Shown here piece by piece: positions 13,097 to 28,000 of a DNA stretch of 64,000 bases. Source of the stretch: Heliocidaris erythrogramma (taxonomy: Eukaryota > Echinodermata > Echinoidea > Camarodonta > Echinometridae); contig CM046855.1 of NCBI GenBank assembly GCA_025617745.1, positions 44,011,313-44,075,312 on the forward strand, in the 5' to 3' direction. The notes beneath the pieces were generated by a model. It saw only the letters and a list, made by a program, of their open reading frames with translations. It ran no database searches and was not told where the DNA came from. Each line of letters opens with the position of its first letter. Position 1 is the first letter of the stretch. The position numbers and the translations under genes were made by a program.

Positions 13097-16000
13097 TCTG
13101 ACAAGCCAAAACAAAAAAAGGGGTTTTCTGTTCTAAAAGGGGGAGGGGCACAATGCATACCTTATTTTCAAATGGGGGGGGGGGGCACTACATCCTCCAG
13201 TTTGTCAGGACGGTGCTAATTTAGAACACCTGGCATCAAACTAGACCTATATATCTTTTAAAATATAATAATAATAATTACAACCCCCAAAATAATGAAA
13301 AAATTAAAAGAGAAGACAAACAAAACTCATGATATAATAACTAGAAAGGCTGTCAAAGGCGGCAGACCCACGCCTTAGCGGCGCTACAGATCGAGTAGTC
13401 GCATTCTTTCCCTAATCGATTCTTTCCTGTCACTATATTTTATATTTTATATTTTTCTCTTTTTTTTATCGCAATAAAGACTTCAAGATTTGGCATAATC
13501 AACTATTTAATACATGCATGTAAAATATTATGGTTACTTATTGTTATTATTATGTAATTTGGCACAATGATACTGCATGTGAATATATTTGTTTGATTTT
13601 TTTTTTTTACCTTGATTATTGTGAAAAATGTTATTTTGAAAAAAGGAAGTAATAAAATATTCTTAAAAACAAAAAAAACTATCCGAAATGAAGTTCCTAT
13701 AACCGATCATCACCAAAATCTAATCGATCCTTTTCCTAATCGATTCTTTCCTGTCACTATCCGAACTGAAGTTTGGGTCAAAACTTGAAGGTCACACAGA
13801 ATTTGCAGGGGTCAACCGATCATCACCAAAATCTAATCGATTCTTTCCTGTCACTATCCGAACATTCCCTGAAAATTTGGTGCAAATCCGTTCACCCGTT
13901 CTCTAGTTATCTTGTACACAAAGAAACAAACACACAAACAAACATACGGAGCCCTTTACATAACCCTGCCAATTTTATCGGCGTGGGTAATGAAATTTTG
14001 TTGGTGATAATAGTCAAATTTGACTGATTGCCATTATAGCACGTACCAACAACACAACACATCACGTCGAAAGTCACTTGATAAAGGCGGTGTGAATACC
14101 GTCGAAAATTCGTGAGAAGAAATAAAGAAGTTAGATAAAAGCATAAAATTTCAACTAGTTTTTAGGACAAGCACGGAGGCTTTTGGACATGTCCAACAAT
14201 CTCTGCGTGTGGCTACGTGTTTTGTTGAACGCACGTGACACACGCAGCCATCGTACTTCCTGCACGTGCTTCTTGCGACCATCGCACGGCTCCTTGCACA
14301 GGTCTCACGAAGCCCATGGCTCCATAAGGAGCCGTGACATGTCGCGCCTCGGTTGCACGTTGGTTCCACGTAACTGTAAGAGGGATTATGTTAATGAGGA
14401 GGGTGCAAAACTCCCAAGAGGAGGTGCACGACTGGTTGTGACCATGACAAAAGAAGGACGTACGAATTGAGTTGACCCACAGCCGATCGCAGCTGCGGAC
14501 ACGCACGTGCAAGAACACGCACGATCAGTTGTGACCATAGCATTATGCTCAACATCTTTATAGTTTAAACATATCAATGAGACGTCACAATGAAAGACTG
14601 CAAAAAGTAAACGTCTCTGAATATGATAAGCATCTAGTTTAACAGAAGTGCTTAATAACGCAAGGCGCGAATAAAACGTATGCAATCATATATTATAAAA
14701 CGGGTTCAATAATGTAGCCATCATGCTTAGTCAAACAAGACCACGTGACCGTGCAAGAAAAAGTGATAACATACGGCGAAAAGGCTCTAAACCACGGATG
14801 AGCGTACCTCTGGTGCGTGCAAGCTTAAAACGCAAGGAAATCGCGTAGTTTAATTGTCATTTTATCGCAGGGATAGCATGCGCGTACTGAAACGTGCATG
14901 ACTTTTGTTGGCTGCGCTTCTGTGATGTCATTCAGGAAAGCAAATGGCAGCCTCCATTACTGTGCGACTCTTGGCATTTCTATGGGGTTCGTAACCATTT
15001 TTATAGACTTCATAATCATATTGCCGACCCGTTTTATAAAACTATTAAAGGGATACGCCACCAGGCGGCCGTGGGGAAAGTCAGGATTGCGTAAGGCCCA
15101 TTCACTCGTACACAAAGTTTGTGCGTCGAACGCGTCCGTTGGACTAAGTGGGATTACATTTCGACTGCACGAAGCCGACCGAAGCTTGCACGAAAGCTCG
15201 AGCTCAGGCGGAGCGTAGATGTTGTGCGGCGACCAGTCTGTCCGAGGTTTGCACCCCGCGGGGCAACGGCATGCTCGGGTAACGATCACGGTGCCCTCTC
15301 GCGGCATTAAAACGTCCACAATCTGCGGTTGAGTATCCCTTTAATACATGGTTATGAGTTCGTGCATTAGTTTTTATCCTGGTGTCAAACACACTCGGCT
15401 TGCGCCTCGTGCGTGTATTACACCACGATAAAAACCTTTGTGTTGCCAGATCGCACCAACGCACTCCCAACCATGTATTAATAGTATACATGTACTACTA
15501 AATACGCGCCTGGTTGGCTGAATGATGAAAAAAGGGAATTGCATGGGCAATTGCGAACTTGCCACACTCATCCGCAATCATGGCAATCAGCAACTCAGCA
15601 ACTCAAATCTCGCTGATGCTGTAAAGCACATTTAAATAATTACCCACGCTGATAAAATTGGCAGGGTTATGTAAAGGGCTCCGTATGTTTGTTTGTTTGT
15701 GTACAAGATAACTAGAGAACGGGTGAACGGATTTGCGCCAAATTTTCAGGGAATGTGCGGATAGTGACAGGAAAGAATCGATTAGATTTTGGTGAAGATC
15801 GGTTGAAGCCTGCAAATTCTGTGTAACTTTGTAGTTTTGACCCCATAGTGGGTCTGCCGCCTTTGACGGCCTTTCTAGTTATGTATATAATTTTAAACCA
15901 TTATAAGTAAAAAAATAACTTCGCTTAATTGCAAATTACCCGGCATGTTAGCTTCTTGGAGAATTTCACAACTGTTCCCTGTTCGGTCGGCCGGACATCG

Positions 16001-19000
16001 GCAGTTGCAATTCATGTCTCTGAAACCAGTGTGACAAGCATCTGTGCCAGAGCAATGTGAGTCACACTGGTACATCATGTTGGCCAGTTTGACGTCTAAA
16101 AAGCTTAGTCCTTCACGCTGGCCGATGACCGCCATGGCGAAGGGATCATTTGGTAATAGCGTGGGTACCTTGGTGTCTATTCCGAAACCCTGATAGAGAA
16201 GTTTAGAGACGGTATTAAAGGTCCCCTGCAACCCAAATGCAAGTTGATTTCTGTTGATGTGCAAGGATGCATACAACTCATATTTTGATATTCAAACAAA
16301 TCATTATGTTTCATAGATTTTTAAATATTTTTTGAAATCATTTTCTCAAACATGCTAAGCTCCACCTTCAAAAAATGCTCCAGATCTCATTCCTGCAGTA
16401 ACATCATCTGTCAATCATTAGTGAGCTGAGGAGAGACAGTGGTATGTAGCTTGTCAGAGATGACCATCTGTTCTAAAAGACCATACAATGCCTACATAGT
16501 AGTTGCTATGTCAGACATGCTGTAGCATCACCAGGAAAAGAATGGTAATGAGGAAGTATTGTTCGAAAGCATGCAATTCTATTGTGAGCGTGTGCTGGAC
16601 GAAGATACATTCCTCTGTCTATTGTAGAATGTTAGTGTAGCTGACTGATGATTGACAGATGATGTCATTGCAGGAATGAGATCTGGGGCTTTTTTGAGGG
16701 TGGAGTTTAGGAGGTTGGAAAAAATATTTCAAAAAATATTTAAAAATCAATGAAACATATTTAGATGTTTGAATAACAAAATATTAGTTGTATGCATCCC
16801 TGCACATCAACAGCAAAATAATTGCATTTGGGTTGCGTTTGGTTGCGGGGGCCCTTTAAGCAATGAATAGGGCCCCGGCGGGGTTACAAATGATCCAAAT
16901 CGATCGTAAGGCCTCCAATCAGTCGCAAATTTACACACTCAAAGATCAACATTATTCAATTTTAATTCATAGGCTGTGAATGGTCAAAGAGGAAATATCA
17001 ACCAAATTATTCGAAACCAGTTTTTGTCGCTCTTCGTTGGTACAGTGTGGGCAATTCATAATAACATATTTTTTTCTATTTTAAAGTAAATACACAAAAA
17101 CAAACAGAAATAAAAAAATATTTTGGTCATTGATTTGATAGGCTCGAAATCTCCCATCCATTTAACGATGCTACTGATGACTTTTGGAAAACGAAATTTG
17201 GAAGGTGTTAAATACTAGTACTTCTCTTATCTAGCATTATTATAAAGCATTTCTGATAGTCATAATCACGTCGTAATCAATTAAAATAATAGGACTGCTT
17301 TTATCCACCAAGTAACAGAATTTATTCCGATGCAGTGCGTGATTAAGGTCTTTTATACCTCCACGTCCATATGTCCTGAAATCCTATTCGTCTTTAGTAA
17401 GGGAAGTCCACTGGCATATAATATGTTTAAAAAATTATACAGGAATTTGTATAATGGTGTTTAAAGATAAAGCTGAATACTGGTCATGCAATAACATTGT
17501 GAAATAAACTCTATGGAAGCAACTGGGAAAGGTTGATTAATATGTATTCATAATTATAAGCCATTTCGTAATTACGATTTGTGTATGTGCATATAAAGGT
17601 CATTTGTACCGAGTACAATTGACCTCTATACGCTTTCATAATTATGTGAGTACCAGTTAATAATCTTACGTGGGGAAAGTCAGGATTGCGTAAGCCCTAT
17701 TCGCTCGTACACAAAGTCGGTGCCAGGAACGCGTCCGTCAGACTGCTGGGATTACATTTCGGACTGCAGGAAGCCGATCGAGCTCGAGCTCAGGCGGAGC
17801 GTGCATGTTGCGGGGCGACCAGTCTGTCCGAAGTTTGCGGCCCGCGTGGTAATGGCATGATCTGTTAACAATCAGGGTGCCCTCTCGCGGCATAAAAACG
17901 TCCACAATCTGCGGCTGAGTATTCCTTTAAGGTCTTAATTAGAAGTAGCGCGTCCACTAAAACAGAAGCGTGTGCATTTTACTGCAACCATTAAATATTT
18001 CATAATTAAAAATTGCGTAAATAAAAAGTAGAAATTAATTACGTTCAATTTTAATTTATATGAAGCGCACTCTTGTTTTTCTATTGCGACTACATCTTGT
18101 ATGTGAATATTTCCTGCCATTGAAGTTTATGATCAGCTCCTTGACCCTGCCCCCCCCCCCCCCACCCCCGCTACCAGTTTACGATCGATCTCTGTAAACA
18201 GTAAACTGATCATAAAAAGGGAAAACACTATTAATCCATTAGTTTAACCAATTCTTATATTTGCAATTGACATGTTTTTACATTTTTTGTAGAGGGCCTT
18301 TCGATATTTTAGGGATTTTATTTGTCAGGGAACCTAAGACACAAGCATACACACGCACATAATAAATTACTGATCTTACACAGGTTCATTATGCAAGCAA
18401 TGCGTTTTTACATTTGCGGTTGACATGTTTTGACATTTGAGGTAAAATGGAAATTTTTACATTTGTAGGCGAAATGTTTTTACATTAATGTGGTAAAACA
18501 GATTTTACATTTGTGGGCGATTTTATGTTACATTTGTGGTTATTTTTATACTTGTGGTTGACATGTTATGACAGTTGTGGTTATTTTTACATTTGCGGGT
18601 GCAATGTTTTTACATTTATGGTAGACTTTTATATTTGTGGGTGCTACCCACAAATGGTTAATGAAGTGCAGACAACAGTAAGAGTTAAGGACATCTTAAA
18701 ATAATTCCTCAGGTGTTACTCATGTGCAATGGCTCTCGTGTCCCTTACTTGTTCATAGGGACCGGTGAAAGTGCAAACACATCCTCGCCTAATATGCCTT
18801 AATTAATCATTTTATGTTTATGATCATCAAATATCAATTGGCGGATTATTTCGTTCTCTGAACGTATTGTGTTACTTCAAAAGAAAGAGTATCAGTAAAA
18901 TCAAGTTAAGAAACCCAACTTACGTACGGACCGTAGTGCATAGCTGATGAGTAATCATAGGGCAAATTGCTCATGGCATCGTTTGTAGACTCCTTGTCGA

Positions 19001-22000
19001 AGTTGTTTAGGTATCCACTTTTAATGTTGGCTTCGTTGACAGATACGAATTGATCCCGGTCAGGTCGCGACTGCTCATGATTGAAGCCTAATGCATGACC
19101 GATCTCGTGTGAGACTGTTCCAAGCTAATTGGTGGAAACAAAATGGAGGAACGTGAGTGATGGGGTTTAAATAGGTATCCATGTTTTTACAATGATATAT
19201 TCCATTTGGAAGATGCATTCATTTTGGAAAATGCATTTTATACATTCGGTAAATTTAATTGTAAAGAATACGATAACATAATGGGCGCTCAAGTCAATGC
19301 CATTTACATAAGCCTTTAGTTACGGTGAAATGCTAGCCCTTTGCTGTGCTGCTATATTATTACTTTTTGTTGATCCTCGAATTAGTCCAATGTTTACGGT
19401 AAGTCGACAAACGCGTGCAGCTTTTACCCACCCGTCAACGTTACCTCTTGTTTTCTTATTTTGAAATGTGGAATCTGACCACTTCATTTTTGACAAATGA
19501 TGAAACATATTTTTGTGTGGATTTTTAAAATTTGTAAATACTTTATCCCTCTAAATTTCTTTTGCTCCCCATCGAATAATGAAAGAGCTCAACTTATTCC
19601 ATTGCGGTTCCTTTAATTTAATTGGTTAAACGCATATACAGTTCAGTTCAACGTAGCGAGTTGCACTGCCTTATTTGGTAAGGTTCTTGAATGATTCATC
19701 TTGAATATATGAATATTGACGGTGGGTAAAGGCAGCCTGCAGCCATGATTACAGTCTGTAATATTGGCTTACATAATTATGTATGCATTGGTTCAATCTT
19801 TCCATTGAGGAGTGCCACGCTCAAAGTGTAAACTTGGCGTAGCAAGAGATGGGTAGGTTCCCCCCCCCCCCCCCCGCCTCATCGAATGGCGAAAACAAGG
19901 GGTAAGAAAGAGGGGAAAAGACAAAATAAAGTGAGAAGGGGAAGGGAACGTGAAAAGGTGACAGGACCCCCTGTAGATTCGCATAATGCCAGTGCCCCCG
20001 CAATGGCTGGACGCACGCTACGCCACTGAGTGAGCTGTATTTTGCACACGTTTTGTTATCATTTTCGAATATTTCAATTTTTCTTCATAATTTTTTTTTG
20101 TTAAGCCTCGTAACGACTTTTTGCGATATACCATATCACAGAGAGAAAAACTCCACGACATGAAAACAATTTTACTTTTAAATGACTGAAGTTGGGGTGA
20201 CAAAAGGACTCTAAGCGCCCTATACTTATGTCTATGTTATTTTATGTTTCCGCGGGGGTAATTTGTTTTAATTTATGCGGTTTGCAGCGCCATGTGTGAA
20301 CATGTTCGTGTATATGTATATATTTACCTTAGTACAGCCGTCTCCGATTGAAACCTGTTGACTGCCACCTAGCATCCCAACATATGAATAACATCTACAA
20401 AGAACAAAACAGTAATTGAAATTTATACACACATTTTTGGATGTAAATTGTATAATCGCATTAGTTCACCAGGAATTTGGTAATTTGATTAGAGACGATG
20501 CGCTTGAAATAACCAGGCAACGGGGTAAAAATGATTAGATTTGTGTTGGCTACCGGTCAACCTGGAACTCTTGTAAAGTTTAACACTCTTTGTGTTAAAA
20601 TATTACAAGGCGTTTTTTTTCAGCGTATTAGTCGATTTCCACATGGAGTCAGAATAAATAGCCTTTTTTCAAAATGAAGTAAAGCGGAGATAAATAGCCT
20701 TTTTTTCAAAATGAAGTAAAGCGGAGATAAATAGGCTTTTTTCAAAATGAAGTAAAGCGGAGATTTCATGGAAGGTACACTCTAGAGCTGCCCTACAATT
20801 AATATACACAAGCATACTCACGAGTATACATGCAACATTGTAGGGTATACCTTTAATTAAAAATCTTATCGGACAAATGTGAGCAGCCCTTAAATTGGAT
20901 AGTATAACACCAGCATTGAGAGATAAAACGGCACTTTCTGAACAAAAATGATTTTAAACATCTTTTGTTTTGGTCACAAATCAGAGCGGCGACCGACCGA
21001 TTTGTAGCCTGCCCGGCGGCGATATATATTATTTTTTTGTCAGGACTTGCGCCATCGACGAGAGATGGCAGTATTTGAGCGTCAAGAGTAGAGTACCTAC
21101 ATAAAGAGAGTAGTAGCGACAACTCATGATTTGAACGCCATTTTGTTCCACTGCTGTATGCAACATTTCTATTTAATTCCGATGAGCACCTGTGTAGTTT
21201 TCTCTTAAGGATATATGAATTCATTTAATGAGGAGTTTAAACGCAGCATATGTTTGTGGAAAATATTCACAATTTCAAATTTTAGAAATGATAACTCTAT
21301 TACCTAAAGGTAACAAACCGAGGAATTTACTTAAAGACTGGCGACCTATATTTTTGCCTAATTTTAGGTATGTTAGTCAGAGAATCTTACAAGATCACAG
21401 GTATCGTTATAGAAAACAAAGAATATAGAATATTGCAATAATTATGCAGATAATACAATGTTGTGCCTCGAAAGTACAAAGAGCTTACATAATGCTCTAC
21501 AGCTGGAAAAGCTTCCGGATTTCAACTATATTTTTGATAAACTAACAAGACGGTCAAAACGGAAAATTACTGTAGTTGGTCGCGTGGCTCTAGTGAAATC
21601 ATTGCTTGTTTTCAATTCAACAATTTTTATGTCCATTCCAACCAAATCTTTCCGAACATCTTTTAAAAGCAATAAATGTCCCTTTTTTAAATTCATATGG
21701 AAAGGGAAACCTGATAAAATAAGCAGGAAACAAGTTGTTTCTAGTAACGAAAATGGTGGACTAAAAATGGTTGATGTTGTATATTTTTAGAGCTAGAGCT
21801 ATGAAACTGACTTGGATAAGAAGAATATTGTTGAATTTATGCGAAGAAGTTACCCATTTTAATAATGTATGCTTTTTACGGACAATATTACCATTGGAAT
21901 GAGTTAAGGATGATATAATTTCACTAAACTATCACTTATGGTAAGAAATTGTTTTTGGAAGGAACTTTTCCAAATTCTTGCTTATTTTGTTCGCCATGTT

Positions 22001-25000
22001 CAGTGTATTTCTCTTTTTTTGGCAAGCTACACCTATACGGTGTACTTCTGATATGAAACTTGGAGGAAATGATATATTTTGAAAAGAATGGTGGGATAAA
22101 GGTATTTGTTTTAAAAACGATTTACTAGATGATTCCTATTTTAGTAAGAGAAGAGTGTGAAAAAAAGTTTTCAATCAAAATTCAATTTCTTCATTATTAC
22201 GCAATTTGTCAAATCATAAAATGCAAATATAAATCTCAGGTAGAAAATTGTAAAAGAACCATTATGCCCTGCATATGTTTTAAACTTGTTGAAAGAAAAA
22301 AAAAGGATGTAGACATATATGATATTATGTTAAAAGAAAGTGAAGATCAATTGAATATACTATGTAACAGATGGCATGCAGATGGTATGTTTCGGTGTAC
22401 AATGCATACAGAAGTAAGGTAATATCAGTACAGAATTTTAAATAGGATATTAAATTTGAATAAGGATCTTGTAAAGTTGAAAACAATTTTAGATAAGAAC
22501 TGTTCTTTTTGTGGAAGAGAAGAAGGAGATGTGGTGCCTTTTTACTCTTGTAACGTGACCAAATTGATTTGTAGTCGTATGACCGACTGGTAACTGGTTA
22601 CACAATGTAAGACGTTGTAGAATAGATTTATCATTAATACATGTTTTGTTAGTTTCATAGAAAAACGAAACGGTACTTTTAACTGTGTAATAATTTGGAC
22701 CAAACAACAATTATATTTTGCTCGTACACAAAAAAAATCTACCGGCTTTCATATCAGGAATTGTTACACAAATGAGAGGCCAATTAGTATACTTGCAAAC
22801 AAATCTGACAAATTTGATAAAATATTGATAAATTTTCTTGTCAAATCTGACTAGAATCTAGTCATATTTGTCTAGATCGTTTTTAAAGTGTGTACCTGTG
22901 AAAAATATACTAAATGTTAACTATAGCTTGAGCTGAAAGATAACAATGATTCGACGCCCTCTCATGAATTATCTATACCCAAATTTAGTCTTATAGGAAC
23001 AAATTAAAGATAGATGTCCTTTGGAATGCATAGTCATGGTCATGTACCTCCCATTGTTTGTAATATTACAAAAGGAGAGCTGGAGAAAGAAAGACAAATA
23101 ATGCTGAAAATCTTTTGTTTATGCCATATGCCAATTAATGGCATATCTATATAAAAAATAGAATTATGATCCAAATTTCACGTAAAACGACTTACGATTT
23201 CCTTTTTTCTTATACACTGGTTCGAAAGTGTGCATTTGATTGTCACATGAACTGTTAGACACTATGAACATGACGAACAAAGAAGCGGACAATTTATGCA
23301 GCTCCTCATTGTACCCTTCACAATTGCACTGGTTAACAAAAGAACATCTATTCATTGCTATCCTGTAAAAATATGTAGAACAGGTGTCACATAATAGCAG
23401 TGAAGTGATGTCCTTTTGCCTACTAGAGCTCTTGTGGAGGTTACAATGAGGAGCTGCATAAATTGTCCGCTCTCTTTGTCATCGTGTTCATAGTGAGAGC
23501 ACTCTTCGTACGTATAATCAAGGAGATTTGAAGAGCTGGAGTCACAACTGGCAACAAATTAATTCAAGCAGCTGCCCCTTTCTAAGGATGCACAAAAGAT
23601 ATACAGTTGCGCTGTTGCCTTTGATGTCCGATCCTCGATGTCGCCAACTTCATGGGAAAGCTGAGTAGTGATTTTTGTCACAATTTAAATATCGGGAATT
23701 TTTCACTTTTTTCTTTTTCTTCTTCTTCTTCTCCTTTTCTTTGTTTCGTTTTGTTTTTGTTTTTTTGTTTTTGTTTTTTTTTTTTGTGGGGGGGGGGGGG
23801 GAGGATGGGGCAAACACTCTGAGGGGTCCCACCTCTCACGAATATGCGGCCCACCTCAAACGTTTGCTACCTGCTTACAGCCGTACCTCCCCCCCCCCCC
23901 TCCCCCAAGTCCGACCAAGCACAACCCCCCCCCCCCCCGTTTCTTCCATATTCCTTGATATTTCCAAAGTGCGAGGTTTAGAATTTTTTCATTAAAAAAA
24001 TGCAATATTTGAAGCACTGTAATCATCCAGTGTTCTACATCATCCCTCCTTACACCTGAAATAGGGTTATTTTATTTCTAAATCTTTTGCACAAAATTTT
24101 CAACACCTTCATAACATCTTTTGGATTTGAGATGGTGTATAAAAACAACATTTTGCCTTCTGTTTAGGCACAGAGAAGCACCTACCCCACCCATGCGCTT
24201 CGGGGCCTTGCAATAGAAGAGATTGTAAAGTCGAAGAATCGATGTTGCCTATAAAGTGCGAGCGAGTGTAGCGACCAACTGAAAAAAGGGAAAATGTAGA
24301 GGCATTTTTATTAGAGCAAGCATTGGCAAAAAAAGCTTATTTTACATTGTTTAACATTCAAATCATTTCTCTTGTCTTGCGAGGGGCCCCGGTGAGGGGA
24401 GAGAATAGAATTATTGCAAGCAAGAAAATTTAGATTATTGCGTGTTGAAACCTTGCATTTCACATCGCTAGAAAATTATTCGTTATACCCCTACCCGAAA
24501 CCCTCCTTTGCTAGGGGAAAAATCTGCCACCTCGCTTTTGGCGCCACTTGTAGACAGTGTAATATTTGAGATACCATGCTCCTATACATGTATGCAAAAG
24601 TAATCTGTAAGGGAGCGGAGCGACCATGTGAGATTAGATGTTGTGATGGTGAACCCTCGCCTATTAGAGCACTAGAAAGCTGATCGCAATACTGTAAAGT
24701 TATTTCGGGGGGGGGGGGGGGTACGGGGCAAAAAAACTATATACAGGGTTTATTAATGTTAAGAAACATTACGTTTATTGATATAGTAGGGACCGTAGTG
24801 ACCGAGAGAGAAAACTTTTTAAGTTTTAAATGCTGAAGATTTGCATATTAGAGCACTGACAAAGGCAGGTTAATATACATCGTTGTCATGGGAAATCATA
24901 ACATAAGGCAGTGGCGGACCCCGGATTTTGTATAAGGGGGGGGGGGGGGCACACAAATGCCGGTTTGTCAACTTTTGGAAAAGGGAGACTAGTTTTTTTG

Positions 25001-28000
25001 TGGTCTCCTAAGCCCTCCAAAAGTCGCTCAGTGGGGGGGGGGGGGATGGGGTCCAGTTTCCCTCCATAATTCTCTGACAAGCAAAAGATTAAAAAATAAA
25101 TAAATTTAAAAAATGAAAATAAAATAAAAGGTTTTCGTTCTAAAGGGGGGGGGGGGGGGGCACGGGCCGGTCGAGTATGTTTTGATTGTAAATTAATTAT
25201 TGTTAGAATTTGAAAGATTGAGACTCCGCTGCACAAAAACGAGCACACAGACCCCCACCCTTTTTAAAAAACTTTCTCCTCCCCCAGTATACTTTTCTCT
25301 ACAAATCTAGAAAGTTTGATAAAATGACATGGATTTTGAATGTACAGTAGAGCTATTTTTTATTACCCATCCATCCCTAGATCGGTTCCCAGCCATTTTT
25401 TTTTTGGCGAATTTTGCGAGTTTTTTACCCCTTCCACCACGTGAGGGCGCTGCTAGCACAAAAACGAGTACTGTACATGGACCCCCTGTTTCAAACTTTC
25501 TCCTCCTTCAATATACTTCTCTCTACATATCTGGAAAGTTTTATGAAAATGACATGGATTTTGACAGAATAATGGGGATTTGTATATGACATTGGGATTC
25601 TGAGGCCTATCTGTGTCCAAAATCCTGTGATGACGTCATTCTACCTGACATCCAATCATGACAAATTTCAGTGTCCCACAGAAAAAAAGTACGCACATGG
25701 ACCTATAATTTTCTATGCGTATTTTGGCTTCTGATGGACCAATTACTGCATGCAAATTTTCGTGAAAATGACATGGAATTTACTTTAACTGTGGAACGTC
25801 CTTAAGCATGATTTGTGTGTGTGTGTGTAAATTTAACTATGCTATCACGTTCAACTATATGCTGTTTAGAAAACGCTTATAACTGTTGATATTCATTATG
25901 TACAACTTAATATTCTTTATTATAATTTTTCTTTTGTACATGTATTCAATTATATTGTTCAGGGATTGATCTAAAGTAAAATGGCCTATGGGAGGACCCC
26001 CCCTCCCCCCCCCCCCAAAAAAAAAAAAATAATAATAATAATAATAATAATAAATTAAAAAAATTAAAAAATTAAAAAAAATAAATAAAACTAAAACAAA
26101 AACAAAAACAAAAATGCTCCTCATTTCTGATCTTTTGGATGAGAGCGTTTACAAAGGTCGGTGCTCAGACGTTATCTGTCTGATTGATACAATTTTTTTT
26201 CTCAGGGATCTTTATTTGGATTTCAATGCAATCCTTTCATTAAATAGCACCACCCCCCCCCCCCCCCCCATTAACAAGGGAAACAATAAATACCAAAATA
26301 ATAAACACCAATAAACACATAAATTACATACAAACGTATACACACTCGCGCGCGCACGCACACACACACGCACCCGCACATTAACTCAGCGGCGGATCTA
26401 GCCTGGTAAGACACAATACATTCTAGGGGCCCGCCATTGTGCACAAACAAAGCGGGCCCATAGAATGTATTGTGTCTAATCCGGCTAGATCCGCCACTGC
26501 ATGAACTTACCCTTGGCCCTTAAAAAATAAAAGCCTGTTTTGCTGGGAACTTGTGAATGGTACAAATCTGACACATGTCTGGTCCTGCCAATGTGCCATA
26601 GCAGCTTCTATGGCAGGCACATCTAGATCTGTTCATTAAGAGGAACAAGACATTAAAGATAAAAGTAAAGAAAAAGCTCAGTAAAACAATGAAAATTAAT
26701 AAAATAATTTATTTTACTTATTTATTTATTTATTTTTATATTTCATCAGGGTACCCCATTCAACAATAATTGATCTTCAATGGGGCCCTGAAAATATAAA
26801 AACTGTATACAATTAAAGGAAACCCCACCCAAAGAAATAAATGTAGCTGTGAAGAAATATTAATTTATTTCCTGCCTGTTGATATGCACTATTCCTTACG
26901 AAAATGCACGAGATATAAATGAAGATATTCTTAGTATGCTGTAAGATCTGTTAGCATGACATGGACGCTGCCATTTTCTTGATGTGACGTATCAGGCGCA
27001 GTTGTACATGATCATGGGCCAAGCTTTTATTTAAGAGAAACATTTGAATTCAGTAACAAAACCTGTACTTTCCAACGAGGGAAAATCAAAGCTGAAAATG
27101 CAAAAATAATATTTGGCAGAAAATATTTAAAGAGGGAAAAAGAAATCCTTTCTCTAAAAAAAGGAAATACATGTAGAGCAATGACAAATTAAATCTATTT
27201 ATGCAAAACCTTCACCCCCGCAAGAGCCTTTGTGCAGTTTGCGGTCTGACAATTATAGTACAACAGATAATAGCAGGTGAGTGAAATACTTCATCACCAC
27301 AGACACTTGGAAGGAAGCATCCATAAATTTGAATAGCTAATCGACTTTGCTTGGTACGTCAGTTGTAAAGAAAATGGCGATGCCCATGTCGTGCTTAGAA
27401 AGCTTACATTATATACGTTCATAATGTCTTAATTTATACCTCTTTCTTACACTTTGATGGGGAATCTTGTAAGTTGACATGCAGGAATACAATAAATCTC
27501 TCAAAATAACTACTTTGACTTCTTGGGGTTAGGTTTCCTTTAATGATTTGAAATACAATGAGAGGTGCATACATATATCAAATAAGCAATAACATAAGTA
27601 ATTATAAACGAATTCAATAAAATTAAACCCAAACTAAACCACAATAATCAGTGTCAATAATCATAACTTTTAAACTTGCTGATGTGAGTAAGGATAAACA
27701 ATGAAAATATTATAATGAGAAACAGAGAAAGAAAATTGAGAAAAAAGATTAAAAATTAGGCGTGGAGTAGGGAGGGAAGACCAAAAGAAGAAGAAGAAGA
27801 AGAAGAGAGAGAGAGAGAGAAAGAGAGAGAGCAGAAAAATAATGTTGGTTCCAACCAGTGACAATATCTTAACTTTAAAATTGTTTAAATTACTTGTTTG
27901 CTTGATATTTAGAGGCAAATTACTCCACAGAGTTGCACCATTATAACATATTGCATTCTTATAATATTCTGTATGACATTTACAAGTTATGAGGTCATGA

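Noticed and set aside
14150..14520. GC-rich stretch with many CACGTG or GCACGT words and open frames on both strands
   Set aside because: No domain, no splice-consistent exon and no clear inverted structure. Left as unclassified intron sequence.
14957..15319. 120-codon minus-strand frame
   Set aside because: Lies entirely inside the TTAA-bounded MITE at 15045-15344 and its flank.
23164..23260. Minus-strand frame with SCDNQMHTFEPVYKKKGN and a good donor (AATC|GTAAGT), considered as the missing protease exon
   Set aside because: Motif and phase do not fit. The true exon with TCVRF and matching phases is at 26511-26628.
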